Positions 48,510 to 56,175 of a stretch of 64,000 nt of DNA are shown here, piece after piece. Made by a program: the position numbers and the translations under genes. Location of the stretch: assembly GCA_045113695.1 (NCBI GenBank), contig JBGUJG010000130.1:1-64000 (forward strand). Reading direction: 5' to 3'. Below the pieces are notes generated by a model, which was not told the DNA's origin, made no database searches, and saw only the letters and a program-made list of their open reading frames with translations. The first letter of the stretch is position 1; each line of letters opens with the position of its first letter. This stretch comes from UBA4246 sp045113695 (GTDB taxonomy: Bacteria > Bacillota > Clostridia > Christensenellales > Aristaeellaceae).

Positions 48510-48815
48510 GTGTACGCAATTATCGCGACCGGCGGCAAACAGTATCGTGTCTCTGAGGGAGACAACATCTATGTGGAGAAGCTCAACAACGAAGCGGGCG
48601 ACATCGTGACCTTCCCGGTGATGATGATCTCCGGCGAAACCATCGCGGTCGGCAACCCCTACATCGCGGGCGCTACCGTGACCGGCAAGATCGTCCGTCA
48701 GCTTCGGGGCGAAAAGATCCGGATTCTCAAGTATAAGAGCAAGAAGAACTACCGCCGCAAGGCCGGTCACCGCCAGCCCTACACCCAGGTGGAAATCACC
48801 GGAATCAACGGCTGA
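48510..48815 (+). CDS. rplU: 50S ribosomal protein L21
   Basis: This 101-residue L21 begins YAIIATGGKQYRVSEGD. The conserved EKIRILKYKSKKNYRRKAGH and RQPYTQVEI endings are present. The start is GTG at 48510 with AAGGAGGTG 8 nt upstream; the frame is open further upstream but that part is leader RNA. It is the first gene of the Firmicute order rplU-prp-rpmA. Confidence 0.95.
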   Translation: MYAIIATGGKQYRVSEGDNIYVEKLNNEAGDIVTFPVMMISGETIAVGNPYIAGATVTGKIVRQLRGEKIRILKYKSKKNYRRKAGHRQPYTQVEITGING

Positions 48816-48818
48816 GCC

Positions 48819-49145
48819 ATGACAAAGATTTTCCTGTACGTCCGGGGGAAGGACGACATCCGGGGCTTTCTGTCCGCGGGCCACGCGGACTGGGCCGAAG
48901 AGGGCAGCGACATCGTCTGCGCCGCGGTTTCCGCGTTGACGCAGACCTGCGTGAACGCGCTGGAGACCTTTGCCGGCATCCTCCCCGCCGTCCGGATGAA
49001 CGACGGCTTTCTGGCAGTCAGACTGCCGGAAGACTGTCAGGACCACGACGCGCAGGTATTGTTACACGGTTTGCTTCAGGGTCTGCGCGATATAGAAAAG
49101 CAGTACCCGCATCATGTCCGGCTGATCGTACAGCCGGTCCACTGA
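48819..49145 (+). CDS. prp: Ribosomal-processing cysteine protease Prp
   Basis: This 108-residue protease removes the N-terminal extension of L27. The catalytic pair is visible as His22 in SAGHADWAEEG and Cys34 in DIVCAAVSALTQT. It lies between rplU and rpmA, 3 nt after the rplU stop, as is standard in Firmicutes with an extended L27. Confidence 0.92.
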   Translation: MTKIFLYVRGKDDIRGFLSAGHADWAEEGSDIVCAAVSALTQTCVNALETFAGILPAVRMNDGFLAVRLPEDCQDHDAQVLLHGLLQGLRDIEKQYPHHVRLIVQPVH

Positions 49146-49159
49146 ACGGAGGAATTCAA

Positions 49160-49456
49160 ATGCTTCAGATGAATCTGCAACTGTTCGCCCACAAAAAGGG
49201 CGGCGGCTCCACCAAAAACGGCCGCGACAGCGAAAGCAAACGCCTTGGTCCCAAGCGCGGCGACGGCCAGTACGTCCTCGCCGGCAACATCCTCGTGCGG
49301 CAGCGCGGCACGGCCATCCAGCCCGGCCTGAACGTAGGCATCGGCAAGGATGACACCCTGTTCGCCAAGGCCAGCGGCATCCTGCGCTTCGAGCGCAAAG
49401 GCCGCGACGGCAAACAGGCCTGCGTATACCCCGTGGAAGAGCAGGCGGCTGAATAA
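49160..49456 (+). CDS. rpmA: 50S ribosomal protein L27 with Prp-cleaved N-terminal extension
   Basis: This 98-residue L27 has the extension MLQMNLQLF before AHKKGGGSTKNGRDSESKRL. The Prp recognition pattern LQLF-A predicts cleavage after Phe9, leaving the mature N-terminus that reaches the peptidyl transferase centre. GGAGGAATTCAA precedes the ATG. The operon ends at the terminator 49463-49501. Confidence 0.95.
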   Translation: MLQMNLQLFAHKKGGGSTKNGRDSESKRLGPKRGDGQYVLAGNILVRQRGTAIQPGLNVGIGKDDTLFAKASGILRFERKGRDGKQACVYPVEEQAAE

Positions 49457-49462
49457 GCTGTC

Positions 49463-49501
49463 CAACAAAAAACACCGTCCAGAGGGCGGTGTTTTTTGTT
49501 G
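49463..49501. terminator. Bidirectional terminator after rpmA
   Basis: CAACAAAAAACACCG pairs with CGGTGTTTTTTGTTG. T-rich and A-rich flanks make it active on both strands, also serving the convergent small membrane-protein gene. Confidence 0.85.
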
Positions 49502-49520
49502 TCGGAAGATGCTGTTCCTT

Positions 49521-49778
49521 TCAGCTTTTCTCTTTCGCCAAACCGGCGGCAAAGCCAAGCAGCATGCCCGCCATCATGCCGAGGCCTACACTGAAGTGCA
49601 GGGCCAAGGCCAGCGCGGTGCCCAGGCACATGCCGACAGCCATTCCCTCAGAGCCGCAGTCTCCTCGCTTTTCCTTTCCGTCCCTGCGGCCTGCGCTCCT
49701 GACGGCAAACACCGCCAGCAGCAGCGCCAGGGCGATCCACGGCAGCGCCGCATCCATGAACTCCATAAAACCTTTCAT
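49521..49778 (-). CDS. Small membrane protein (85 residues), function unknown
   Basis: Two hydrophobic segments (LPWIALALLLAVFAV and MCLGTALALALHFSVGLGMM, extended to LLGFAAG) flank a charged loop (RSAGRRDGKEKRGDCG). The Gly-rich second helix region resembles glycine-zipper-like small membrane proteins, but I recognise no named family. It starts 5 nt downstream of the flavoprotein stop, with GGAGTG about 9 nt before the ATG, so it is probably co-transcribed with it. Confidence 0.6.
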   Translation of the reverse strand: MKGFMEFMDAALPWIALALLLAVFAVRSAGRRDGKEKRGDCGSEGMAVGMCLGTALALALHFSVGLGMMAGMLLGFAAGLAKEKS

Positions 49779-49783
49779 ATGGC

Positions 49784-50464
49784 TCACACTCCGTTCACAT
49801 GCTGAATATACACTTCCGCCGGAATCATTGGTTTTTCCAGTTCCGCCACCGTTTCCGCGGAAAGACGCAGGGCTGCGGCGTATTCTTCCCCCGCCTTCCG
49901 GAATTTTGCCAGCAGCGGGCCGGCAGCGGCAGCCGCTTCCGGCACATTGAGCAGGGGCGCTTCCGGCACGCAGACGATGTCCGGATTGCCGAAGCAGGTC
50001 CTGCACATCTGCTTCAGGCTGTCAAAGTTTCCTTCCCAGTGCGGGAAACCGCAGCCACAGATCACCACGGTATGGATCCGCGAAAAATCAGCCAGGGCTT
50101 CATGCCGCACGGTGCCGTCCGGCTGCCGCACCATCTTCATTTTGACCAGTGGGATGGTGCGGTCCAGCACGGCCTTCAGCGGGGAGGGCATGCCGTAGCA
50201 GTACAGCGGAAAGCTCCAGATAATCACGTCTGCCGCCCGGTAAAGATCGAGGACGGCATTCTGGTCATCCTGAATGACGCAGTGCCCGTCCATACGCTGC
50301 CAGCAGCCGAAGCAGCCCCGGCAGGGCGCGATCTGCTTCTCGCGTACATGGACGATGTGGACTTCGTGTTCGCCGTTTCGGTTCATGCCCTGAAGAAAGG
50401 CGTCCGTCAGGCGGAAGGTATCGCTCTTTTCCTTGGGGCTGCCGTTCAAAACAAGGATTTTCAT
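49784..50464 (-). CDS. Flavodoxin-fold NAD(P)H-dependent reductase with iron-sulfur motif
   Basis: This 226-residue protein has the NADPH-dependent FMN reductase fold: LNGSPKEKSDTFRL binds the FMN phosphate and WSFPLYCYGMPSPLKAVLDR the isoalloxazine region. The cysteines in APCRGCFGCWQRMDGHC follow CX2CX2CX7C, the compact cluster motif of iron-sulfur flavoproteins (Isf). It could therefore pass electrons from a reduced carrier to quinone, oxygen or a redox-active compound; the substrate is unknown. GAGAGGAAAA lies before the ATG. It heads a two-gene unit with the 85-residue membrane protein. Confidence 0.78.
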   Translation of the reverse strand: MKILVLNGSPKEKSDTFRLTDAFLQGMNRNGEHEVHIVHVREKQIAPCRGCFGCWQRMDGHCVIQDDQNAVLDLYRAADVIIWSFPLYCYGMPSPLKAVLDRTIPLVKMKMVRQPDGTVRHEALADFSRIHTVVICGCGFPHWEGNFDSLKQMCRTCFGNPDIVCVPEAPLLNVPEAAAAAGPLLAKFRKAGEEYAAALRLSAETVAELEKPMIPAEVYIQHVNGV

Positions 50465-50577
50465 CCGTTTTCCTCTCTTTCTTCATCCGGCATCCGGGAA
50501 TCGCATCGGGCAGACAGAACTGCCGCAGCAGGACAGACAGGATTCAGCCGGATCTTCATTCATGACTGTATCGGAAG

Positions 50578-50763
50578 TTATTGTTTGTTCCTGTTTCTCA
50601 TCAGCGCCACGGTGAGCAGACTGTCAAAGCCGATGCAGCCCAGGGCAATGGGCAGATAACGGCTTCCCGGGACATCGCTGAAAATGGACAGGCCCAGAAA
50701 AACCAGGCCGGCCGCCAGCAGCAGACACTGAACCGCCAAAAAGATCCATTTCCTGGACTTCAT
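50578..50763 (-). CDS. Small two-helix membrane protein in the PadR operon
   Basis: This 61-residue protein has two hydrophobic segments (WIFLAVQCLLLAAGLVFLGL and YLPIALGCIGFDSLLTVALM) and a basic end (RNRNKQ). AAAGGAG precedes the ATG. It starts 12 nt after the DUF2812 gene. I recognise no family. Confidence 0.6.
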   Translation of the reverse strand: MKSRKWIFLAVQCLLLAAGLVFLGLSIFSDVPGSRYLPIALGCIGFDSLLTVALMRNRNKQ

Positions 50764-50775
50764 AAGGGACTCCTT

Positions 50776-51282
50776 TCATTCATGCAGCAGGCGCTCTTTT
50801 TCCAGCGCTTCTTTTTTGCCGTGGATCCGGCCCAGGCAGTAGGTAAGCAGGGTGGCGCAGAGCAGGTTGACCCAGCCGACGCGGGCGGGGCTGAAGCTGT
50901 TGACGATCCCGATCGCCAGGTTGGCTCCGCATATCATGGTCAGCATCCTTCCGATCCTGTTCAGGTGGCTGATGCGGGAATCAATGTCGGAAAAGAGATC
51001 GAAGGAACCGTCCGCGGTTTTCTTCCGGAAATAGATCCATGCCATCATCCGGCCGATGAACTCCGCCCCGGTTTCCTGCATGAAGGCGACATAGTCCTGA
51101 TCATACGGATGCATTTCCAGGCGCACCGTATATTCCCCCGGCTCGCACCGGATGAAATGGTAGTTGCAGAACGACACGCTTTCCAGCACCCAGCCCTTCT
51201 GGGCCATGCCGTTCAGCCAGTCTTCCTCTTTTTCAAACTCCCAGACCCAGAACCATTTCCGGATCGTCTGCCTCGTTTCCAT
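50776..51282 (-). CDS. DUF2812 membrane protein
   Basis: This 168-residue protein begins with the DUF2812 pattern (WVWEFEKEEDWLNGMAQKGW, FIRCEPGEYTVRLE) and ends with two membrane helices (MLTMICGANLAIGIVNSF and VGWVNLLCATLLTYCLG). DUF2812 genes are typically paired with a PadR regulator in Firmicutes, as here (2 nt after padR). The function is unknown; a PadR-controlled envelope response is inferred from context only. Confidence 0.78.
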   Translation of the reverse strand: METRQTIRKWFWVWEFEKEEDWLNGMAQKGWVLESVSFCNYHFIRCEPGEYTVRLEMHPYDQDYVAFMQETGAEFIGRMMAWIYFRKKTADGSFDLFSDIDSRISHLNRIGRMLTMICGANLAIGIVNSFSPARVGWVNLLCATLLTYCLGRIHGKKEALEKERLLHE

Positions 51283-51284
51283 GA

Positions 51285-51599
51285 TTACGCCTCCCTCAGC
51301 GCTTTTTCACCGTTGTCCGCCAGCTCCCGCAGGCGGGTCACTTCCCGGATGAGAATCAATCTGCCTTTTTCCGTCAGCACGTATTCTTTCCGCCGGCTGC
51401 CGTCTTCTACCGGCAGCGGAAGGATCCACCCCTTGTCGCACAGGGCGTTCAGCGCCCCGTACAGGGTGCCCGCCGCCAGACGGACCCTCCCCCGGCTCAT
51501 TTCCTCCGTCCACTGCATGATGCCGTAGCCGTGCTGCGGCGAGACCAGGGACAGCAGGATGTAATACGTGGATTCCGTCAAGGCCGCCGAATCCGCCAT
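51285..51599 (-). CDS. PadR family transcriptional regulator
   Basis: This 104-residue winged-helix regulator is of the short PadR type: TESTYYILLSLVSPQHGYGI, then RLAAGTLYGALNALCDKGWI for the recognition helix and wing, and EYVLTEKGRLILIREVTRL as C-terminal dimer helix. It is the first gene of the padR-DUF2812-61-residue operon. The strong promoter upstream is embedded in CGATATATCG palindromes, so autoregulation is likely. GGAGGTGAGC precedes the ATG. Confidence 0.88.
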   Translation of the reverse strand: MADSAALTESTYYILLSLVSPQHGYGIMQWTEEMSRGRVRLAAGTLYGALNALCDKGWILPLPVEDGSRRKEYVLTEKGRLILIREVTRLRELADNGEKALREA

Positions 51600-51624
51600 C
51601 TGCTCACCTCCATCGTGAACCGAT

Positions 51625-51681
51625 ATATCGTCGTTCGATATATCGTGATGCTATTATATCGTCTCCCGATATATTTGTCAA
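51625..51681 (-). promoter_or_regulatory. padR promoter with two PadR-type operator repeats
   Basis: On the minus strand TTGACA (51676-51681), exactly 17 bp and TATAAT (51653-51658). Two copies of ATATCG-N5-CGATAT are present: 51656-51672 within the -10/-35 spacer, and 51625-51641 just downstream of the -10. The downstream copy is part of two perfect CGATATATCG palindromes (51621-51630 and 51636-51645). A bound regulator would block transcription. Confidence 0.75.
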
Positions 51682-51712
51682 GAATATTTTTTATTATTTT
51701 TCAATTATATTA

Positions 51713-51762
51713 TTGACACTGTGTCATTTTAGCATTATACTGTCAATAATGACACAGTGTCA
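51713..51762 (+). promoter_or_regulatory. tetR-cluster promoter with twin operators
   Basis: TTGACA (51713-51718), exactly 17 bp and TATACT (51736-51741). Perfect palindromes TGACACTGTGTCA (51714-51726, over the -35) and TGACACAGTGTCA (51750-51762, over the transcript start) have centres 36 bp apart. They are the probable autoregulatory sites of the downstream TetR protein. Confidence 0.8.
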
Positions 51763-51786
51763 TTTAAAATTCAAGGAGGTGTACGG

Positions 51787-52410
51787 ATGTCCAGAGGTTC
51801 GCCGCAGCTGAAAGAGGCCCGGAAAGACGAGATCATCAGCGCCTGCGCCACCCTGTATGAGACGCACGGATTCAAAGAAATCACCCTGAAAGACATCGGG
51901 GCGGCCACCACCCTGACCCGGACCGGTATCTATCTGTATTTCCAGACGAAAGAAGAAATCTTCCTGGCGCTGCTGGGCAGGGAGTATGATGCCTGGGCGG
52001 AAGAGATGCGGGCTGTGATGGCCCGGGAAGAAGCGATGCCCCGGGAAGCGGTGGCGGATATGCTGGCCCGGACGCTGACGGATCATCCCCGGCTTCTGCG
52101 GCTGCTGTCCATGAACCTGTATGAAATGGAGGCCAACTCCCGCCCGGAAAGGCTGGCGGAATTCAAGGTCTCCTTCGGCACGTCCCTGAAAACGGTGGAG
52201 GAGATGATCCAAAAGTATCTGCCGGAGATGGACGGCGCGGACAGGCAAAGATTCCTGTATGCCTTCTTCCCGTTTATTTACGGCATTTATCCCTATACCA
52301 GTGTGACGGAAAAGCAGCGGACCGCTATGGAGCAGGCGGGGATCCCCTATGCCTACCAGTCCGCATACGACCTGACGTATCACTGTCTGATCCAATTGCT
52401 GAAGGAGTGA
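51787..52410 (+). CDS. TetR/AcrR family transcriptional regulator
   Basis: This 207-residue regulator has an N-terminal TetR helix-turn-helix (ARKDEIISACATLYETHGFK, then LTRTGIYLYFQTKEEIF). An all-helical ligand domain follows with no family-specific signature that I recognise. The ATG at 51787 has AAGGAGGTG before it. It is the first gene of a six-gene plus-strand cluster and very likely represses its own promoter through the twin palindromes. The ligand is unknown; the redox genes downstream suggest an electrophile or quinone. Confidence 0.85.
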   Translation: MSRGSPQLKEARKDEIISACATLYETHGFKEITLKDIGAATTLTRTGIYLYFQTKEEIFLALLGREYDAWAEEMRAVMAREEAMPREAVADMLARTLTDHPRLLRLLSMNLYEMEANSRPERLAEFKVSFGTSLKTVEEMIQKYLPEMDGADRQRFLYAFFPFIYGIYPYTSVTEKQRTAMEQAGIPYAYQSAYDLTYHCLIQLLKE

Positions 52411-52415
52411 GGAAT

Positions 52416-53453
52416 ATGAAATACACCAGTCTCGGAAAAACAGATCTCTCCGTCTCCCGCATCTGCATGGGCTGCATGGGCTTTGGCGACGCGGGCCGCG
52501 GCCAGCACAGCTGGACGCTGGACGAGGCGCATTCCCGGGAGATCATCCGCCACGGACTGGAAAACGGGATCAATTTCTTTGATACCGCCATCGCCTACCA
52601 GAGCGGCACCAGCGAGCAGTTTGTGGGCAGGGCGCTGCGGGATTTCGCAAAGCGTGACGAGGTGGTGGTTGCCACCAAGTTCCTGCCCCGCACGCAGGAG
52701 GAAATCGAAAGCGGCGTCACCGGGCAGCAGCACATTGAGCGCATGATCAGCAAGAGCCTGCAGAACCTCGGCATGGACTATGTGGACCTGTACATCTATC
52801 ACATGTGGGACTTTCAGACGCCCATCGAAGACATCCTGTACGGACTGAACCGGGTCGTTCTGGCGGGCAAGGCGCGGTACATCAGCATTTCCAACTGCTT
52901 TGCCTGGCAGCTGGCCAAGGCAAACGCCATCGCGGACCGGGAAGGCTGGGCCAGGTTCATCTCCGTGCAGGGGCATTACAACCTGATCTTCCGGGAGGAG
53001 GAACGGGAGATGGTGCCCTACTGCCTGGAGGAAGGCATCGCCCTGACGCCGTACAGCGCGCTGGCCTCCGGGCGGCTTTCCAGAAAGCCCGGTGAAACCT
53101 CCGCCCGGCTGGAACAGGACGCCTACGCCAGGTTCAAGTATGACGCCACCTCCCAGCAGGACGGCGTGATCATCGGGCGGGTGGCCGAACTGGCGGAAAA
53201 GCGCGGCGTATCCATGACCGAAATTGCCCTGGCCTGGCTGCTGACCAAAGCGGACGCCCCCGTGGTCGGGGCCACGAAATTCCATCATGTGGACGGGGCG
53301 GCCAAAGCCACGGAACTGGACCTGACGGAAGAGGAAACCGCTTACCTGGAAGAACCCTATGTCCCCCATGCCCTGGCCGGGGTGATGGCGCAGAACAAAC
53401 CGGCCGGTGCGAAGGAAAAGCGCCCCTGGTTCACCGGGGATCAGAAGATTTGA
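52416..53453 (+). CDS. Aldo/keto reductase
   Basis: This 345-residue NAD(P)H-dependent aldo/keto reductase begins KYTSLGKTDLSVSRICMGCM. Catalytic tetrad positions are seen in FFDTAIAYQSGTSEQFVGRA (Asp, Tyr), VVVATKF (Lys) and DLYIYHMWD (His). The cofactor end is SMTEIALAWLLTKADAPVVG. It reduces aldehydes or ketones in the cytosol; the real substrate is unknown. The ATG at 52416 is 5 nt after the tetR stop with GGAGTGAGG upstream. Confidence 0.87.
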   Translation: MKYTSLGKTDLSVSRICMGCMGFGDAGRGQHSWTLDEAHSREIIRHGLENGINFFDTAIAYQSGTSEQFVGRALRDFAKRDEVVVATKFLPRTQEEIESGVTGQQHIERMISKSLQNLGMDYVDLYIYHMWDFQTPIEDILYGLNRVVLAGKARYISISNCFAWQLAKANAIADREGWARFISVQGHYNLIFREEEREMVPYCLEEGIALTPYSALASGRLSRKPGETSARLEQDAYARFKYDATSQQDGVIIGRVAELAEKRGVSMTEIALAWLLTKADAPVVGATKFHHVDGAAKATELDLTEEETAYLEEPYVPHALAGVMAQNKPAGAKEKRPWFTGDQKI

Positions 53454-53470
53454 ACGAGGAGGAAAGCACC

Positions 53471-54466
53471 ATGAAACGCATGATTTCCATCACCCTTGCC
53501 CTGCTGCTTCTCAGCGGGTTCCCCGCCTTATCCGAAACCCTGACCACCAACGGCGGCGTAACGCTGGGCGCCGCTGACCTTCCTTACTGTACAGCTGATG
53601 CCGGCGCGCCCATGGTATATTTTATCCCGGACATCTCTCCTGAAAGCCTGGTGAAGATCTACGAAGCGCTGGGTGTCCGTCTGCCCGGCAAAGCAGGCGT
53701 CAAAATGTCCACCGGCGAGAGCGAACGCAGCAATTACCTGCGTCCGGAACTGATCGCAGATCTTGTCCATCTGGTGAACGGCACCATCGTGGAGTGCAAC
53801 ACCGCCTACGGCGGAAACCGTGCTTCCACCGCCCTGCACCGCCAGCAGGCAAAGGACAACGGCCTGCTGGACGTGGCGGCGCTGGACATCCTGGACGAGG
53901 AGGGCAGCATGGAACTCCCCATCCCGGGCGGCAGACGCATCAGCGTGGATTATGTGGGCAGCCACTTCGCCGACTATGATTCCTTCCTCGTACTGACCCA
54001 TTTCAAGGGCCACGCCATGGCGGGCTTCGGCGGGGCGATCAAAAACATCTCCATCGGCTTCGGGTCCTCCATGGGCAAGGTGTGGATCCATTCCGGCGGT
54101 ACGAAAACGAGCGGCGGCATCTGGGGCGAGCAGGACCCCTTCCTGGAAGCCATGGCCGACGCCGCCAAAGGCGTGAACGACGCCATGGGGGAAAACATCG
54201 TCTATATCAGCGTGCTGAACCGCCTGTCGGTGGACTGCGACTGTGACGGTGATCCCGCTGAACCGGACATGCATGACATCGGGATCCTGGCCTCCACCGA
54301 CCCCCTGGCCGTCGACCAGGCGGCCATCGACCTGGTGTACGCGATGCCTGACAGCGCCTCCCTGATCCGCCGCATCGAAAGCCGCAACGGCCTGCACACG
54401 CTGGAAGCTGGCGAAGAAAACGGACTGGGCAGCCGGAATTACCGGCTGACTGTCATCGGAGAATAA
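53471..54466 (+). CDS. Exported DUF362-domain protein
   Basis: This 331-residue protein has a signal peptide (KRMISITLALLLLSGFPALS). The DUF362 domain shows VECNTAYGGNR, LVLTHFKGHAMAGFGGAIKN, SIGFGSSMGK and STDPLAVDQAAIDLVY. DUF362 proteins often carry iron-sulfur clusters; here only scattered cysteines (PYC, VDCDCDGD) are seen and no ferredoxin CxxCxxC. Export is unusual for this family. Start 53471 follows GAGGAGGAAAG. It sits between the reductase and permease genes in the TetR cluster. Confidence 0.75.
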   Translation: MKRMISITLALLLLSGFPALSETLTTNGGVTLGAADLPYCTADAGAPMVYFIPDISPESLVKIYEALGVRLPGKAGVKMSTGESERSNYLRPELIADLVHLVNGTIVECNTAYGGNRASTALHRQQAKDNGLLDVAALDILDEEGSMELPIPGGRRISVDYVGSHFADYDSFLVLTHFKGHAMAGFGGAIKNISIGFGSSMGKVWIHSGGTKTSGGIWGEQDPFLEAMADAAKGVNDAMGENIVYISVLNRLSVDCDCDGDPAEPDMHDIGILASTDPLAVDQAAIDLVYAMPDSASLIRRIESRNGLHTLEAGEENGLGSRNYRLTVIGE

Positions 54467-54469
54467 GCC

Positions 54470-55378
54470 ATGCGGGACTGGATCCAGAGGGAAGCCGTCT
54501 ATCTGTGGTATTACCTGGACATCCAGATCCGGCAGATCGCGCCGTACTGGGCGCTGGGCATCGTGCTGGGCAGCGCGGTGTCGGTGTTCGGAAAGAAGTA
54601 CATCCACGGGGCTTTCGCGAAGATCGGCCGGAAAAAAATGGGCTGTCTGGGCGTGATTCCCGCCAGTCTTCTGGGCATTGCTTCACCCCTGTGCATGTAC
54701 GGCACCATCCCCATTGCCGCCTCTTTTTCGGAGCAGGGTGTACAGGATGATTATCTGGCCGCCTTCATGATGAGCAGCATTCTGCTCAATCCCCAGCTGA
54801 TCTTTTACAGCGCTGCTTTAGGGCGGACAGCGGTGATCATCCGCTGTGTCAGCTGCTTCCTATGCGGCTGCGCGGCAGGCTGGCTGGTCCGCCTGCTGTA
54901 CAGCGGGCGGGGAAAACGGTTCTTTGACTTTTCCGGCTTTCAGGAAGGCCGGAATCGGGACACCGACCTGAACCTGCTGAAGCGTTTCATCAAAAACGTC
55001 GGACGCAACATCAGGGCCACCGGCCCCATGTTTGCCCTGGGTATCCTGCTGACAGCCCTATACCAGATCCATGTGCCGGAAGACTTTGTCAGCGGCCTGT
55101 TCGGCAAAAACAGCGGTTTCGGCGTCCTGATGGCCGCGACGATCGGCGTGCCGGTGTACATGTGCGGGGGCGGCACCATCCCGCTGCTGCAGCAATGGCT
55201 GCTGGACGGCATGAGCATGGGCAGCGCCACGGCCTTCATGATCACCGGCCCTTCCACCAAGATCACCAACCTGGGCGCGGTGAAGATCGTGCTGGGCTGG
55301 AAAAGGTTCATCATCTATCTGGCTTTCGTGATGCTGTTTTCTCTGGCCACCGGCCTTCTGGTGGACTTCATCATCTGA
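54470..55378 (+). CDS. ArsP/DUF318-type permease
   Basis: This 302-residue membrane permease of the ArsP_1 (PF03773, COG0701) type has about eight helices. It has two family-type loops with cysteine, ASPLCMYGTIPIAASFSEQG and PVYMCGGGTIPLLQQWLLDG, and a gate-like ITGPSTKITNLGAVK. Known relatives export organoarsenicals or other soft compounds. It starts 4 nt after the DUF362 stop with GGAGAA upstream. The transported compound is unknown; the two cysteines in the membrane loops would suit a thiophilic substrate. Confidence 0.8.
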   Translation: MRDWIQREAVYLWYYLDIQIRQIAPYWALGIVLGSAVSVFGKKYIHGAFAKIGRKKMGCLGVIPASLLGIASPLCMYGTIPIAASFSEQGVQDDYLAAFMMSSILLNPQLIFYSAALGRTAVIIRCVSCFLCGCAAGWLVRLLYSGRGKRFFDFSGFQEGRNRDTDLNLLKRFIKNVGRNIRATGPMFALGILLTALYQIHVPEDFVSGLFGKNSGFGVLMAATIGVPVYMCGGGTIPLLQQWLLDGMSMGSATAFMITGPSTKITNLGAVKIVLGWKRFIIYLAFVMLFSLATGLLVDFII

Positions 55379-55395
55379 AAAAGGAGAATCTCGCA

Positions 55396-56154
55396 ATGAA
55401 GGAAAAGATCGTACAGACAGCGGGCAGGCAGCAGCTGGGCGGATTCGCGCCGATGTTTGCCCATCTCAACGACGACGTACTGTTCGGGGAAGTGTGGAAC
55501 GGGGACGCCATCAGCATCAAGACCCGATGCATCATCACCGTGGTTGCCCTGATGGCGTCCGGCATCACGGACGCGTCGCTGACCTATCACCTGCAGAATG
55601 CCAAAGCCCATGGAGTAACAAAGGAAGAAATCGCCGCCATCATCACCCATGCAACAATGTATGTCGGCTGGCCCAAGGGCTGGGCGGTGTTCCGGCTGGC
55701 GAAGGAAGTCTGGCATGAAACAGAGCCTGCGCTGACAGAGAAAGACCGGTATCAGAACAGCATCTTCTTCCCCATCGGCCAGCCCAACGACGCCTACGCC
55801 CGGTACTTTGTCGGGCAGAGCTGGCTGGCGCCGGTGTCCACGGCCCAGATCCCCGTGTTCAACGTGACGTTTGAGCCGGGCTGCCGCAACAACTGGCACA
55901 TTCATCATGCCGCCAAGGGCGGCGGACAGATGCTGATCTGCGTCGGCGGACGCGGGTATTATCAGGAATGGGGAAAGGATCCCGTCGAACTGAAGCCCGG
56001 CGACTGCGTGAATATTCCGGCAGGGGTCAAGCACTGGCACGGCGCCGCGCCGGACAGCTGGTTCAGCCACCTGGCCGTTGAAGTGCCCGGCGAAGACGCC
56101 CGGGCCGAATGGCTGGAAGCCGTTTCCGATGAAGTGTATTCAAAACTGAAATAA
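55396..56154 (+). CDS. Carboxymuconolactone decarboxylase-like/cupin fusion protein
   Basis: This 252-residue two-domain protein has an N-terminal CMD/AhpD-like helical domain (about 1-105, LTYHLQNAKAHGVTKEEIAA, HATMYVGWPKGWAVFRLAKE). A C-terminal cupin follows (about 140-235) with metal ligands in NNWHIHHAAKGGGQ and VKHWHG. The CMD part lacks the CxxC of peroxidase-type AhpD, so decarboxylase or isomerase-like chemistry is more likely than peroxide reduction. AAGGAGAATC precedes the ATG. Confidence 0.82.
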   Translation: MKEKIVQTAGRQQLGGFAPMFAHLNDDVLFGEVWNGDAISIKTRCIITVVALMASGITDASLTYHLQNAKAHGVTKEEIAAIITHATMYVGWPKGWAVFRLAKEVWHETEPALTEKDRYQNSIFFPIGQPNDAYARYFVGQSWLAPVSTAQIPVFNVTFEPGCRNNWHIHHAAKGGGQMLICVGGRGYYQEWGKDPVELKPGDCVNIPAGVKHWHGAAPDSWFSHLAVEVPGEDARAEWLEAVSDEVYSKLK

Positions 56155-56175
56155 AGAAATAGAGAGGAAAACAAG

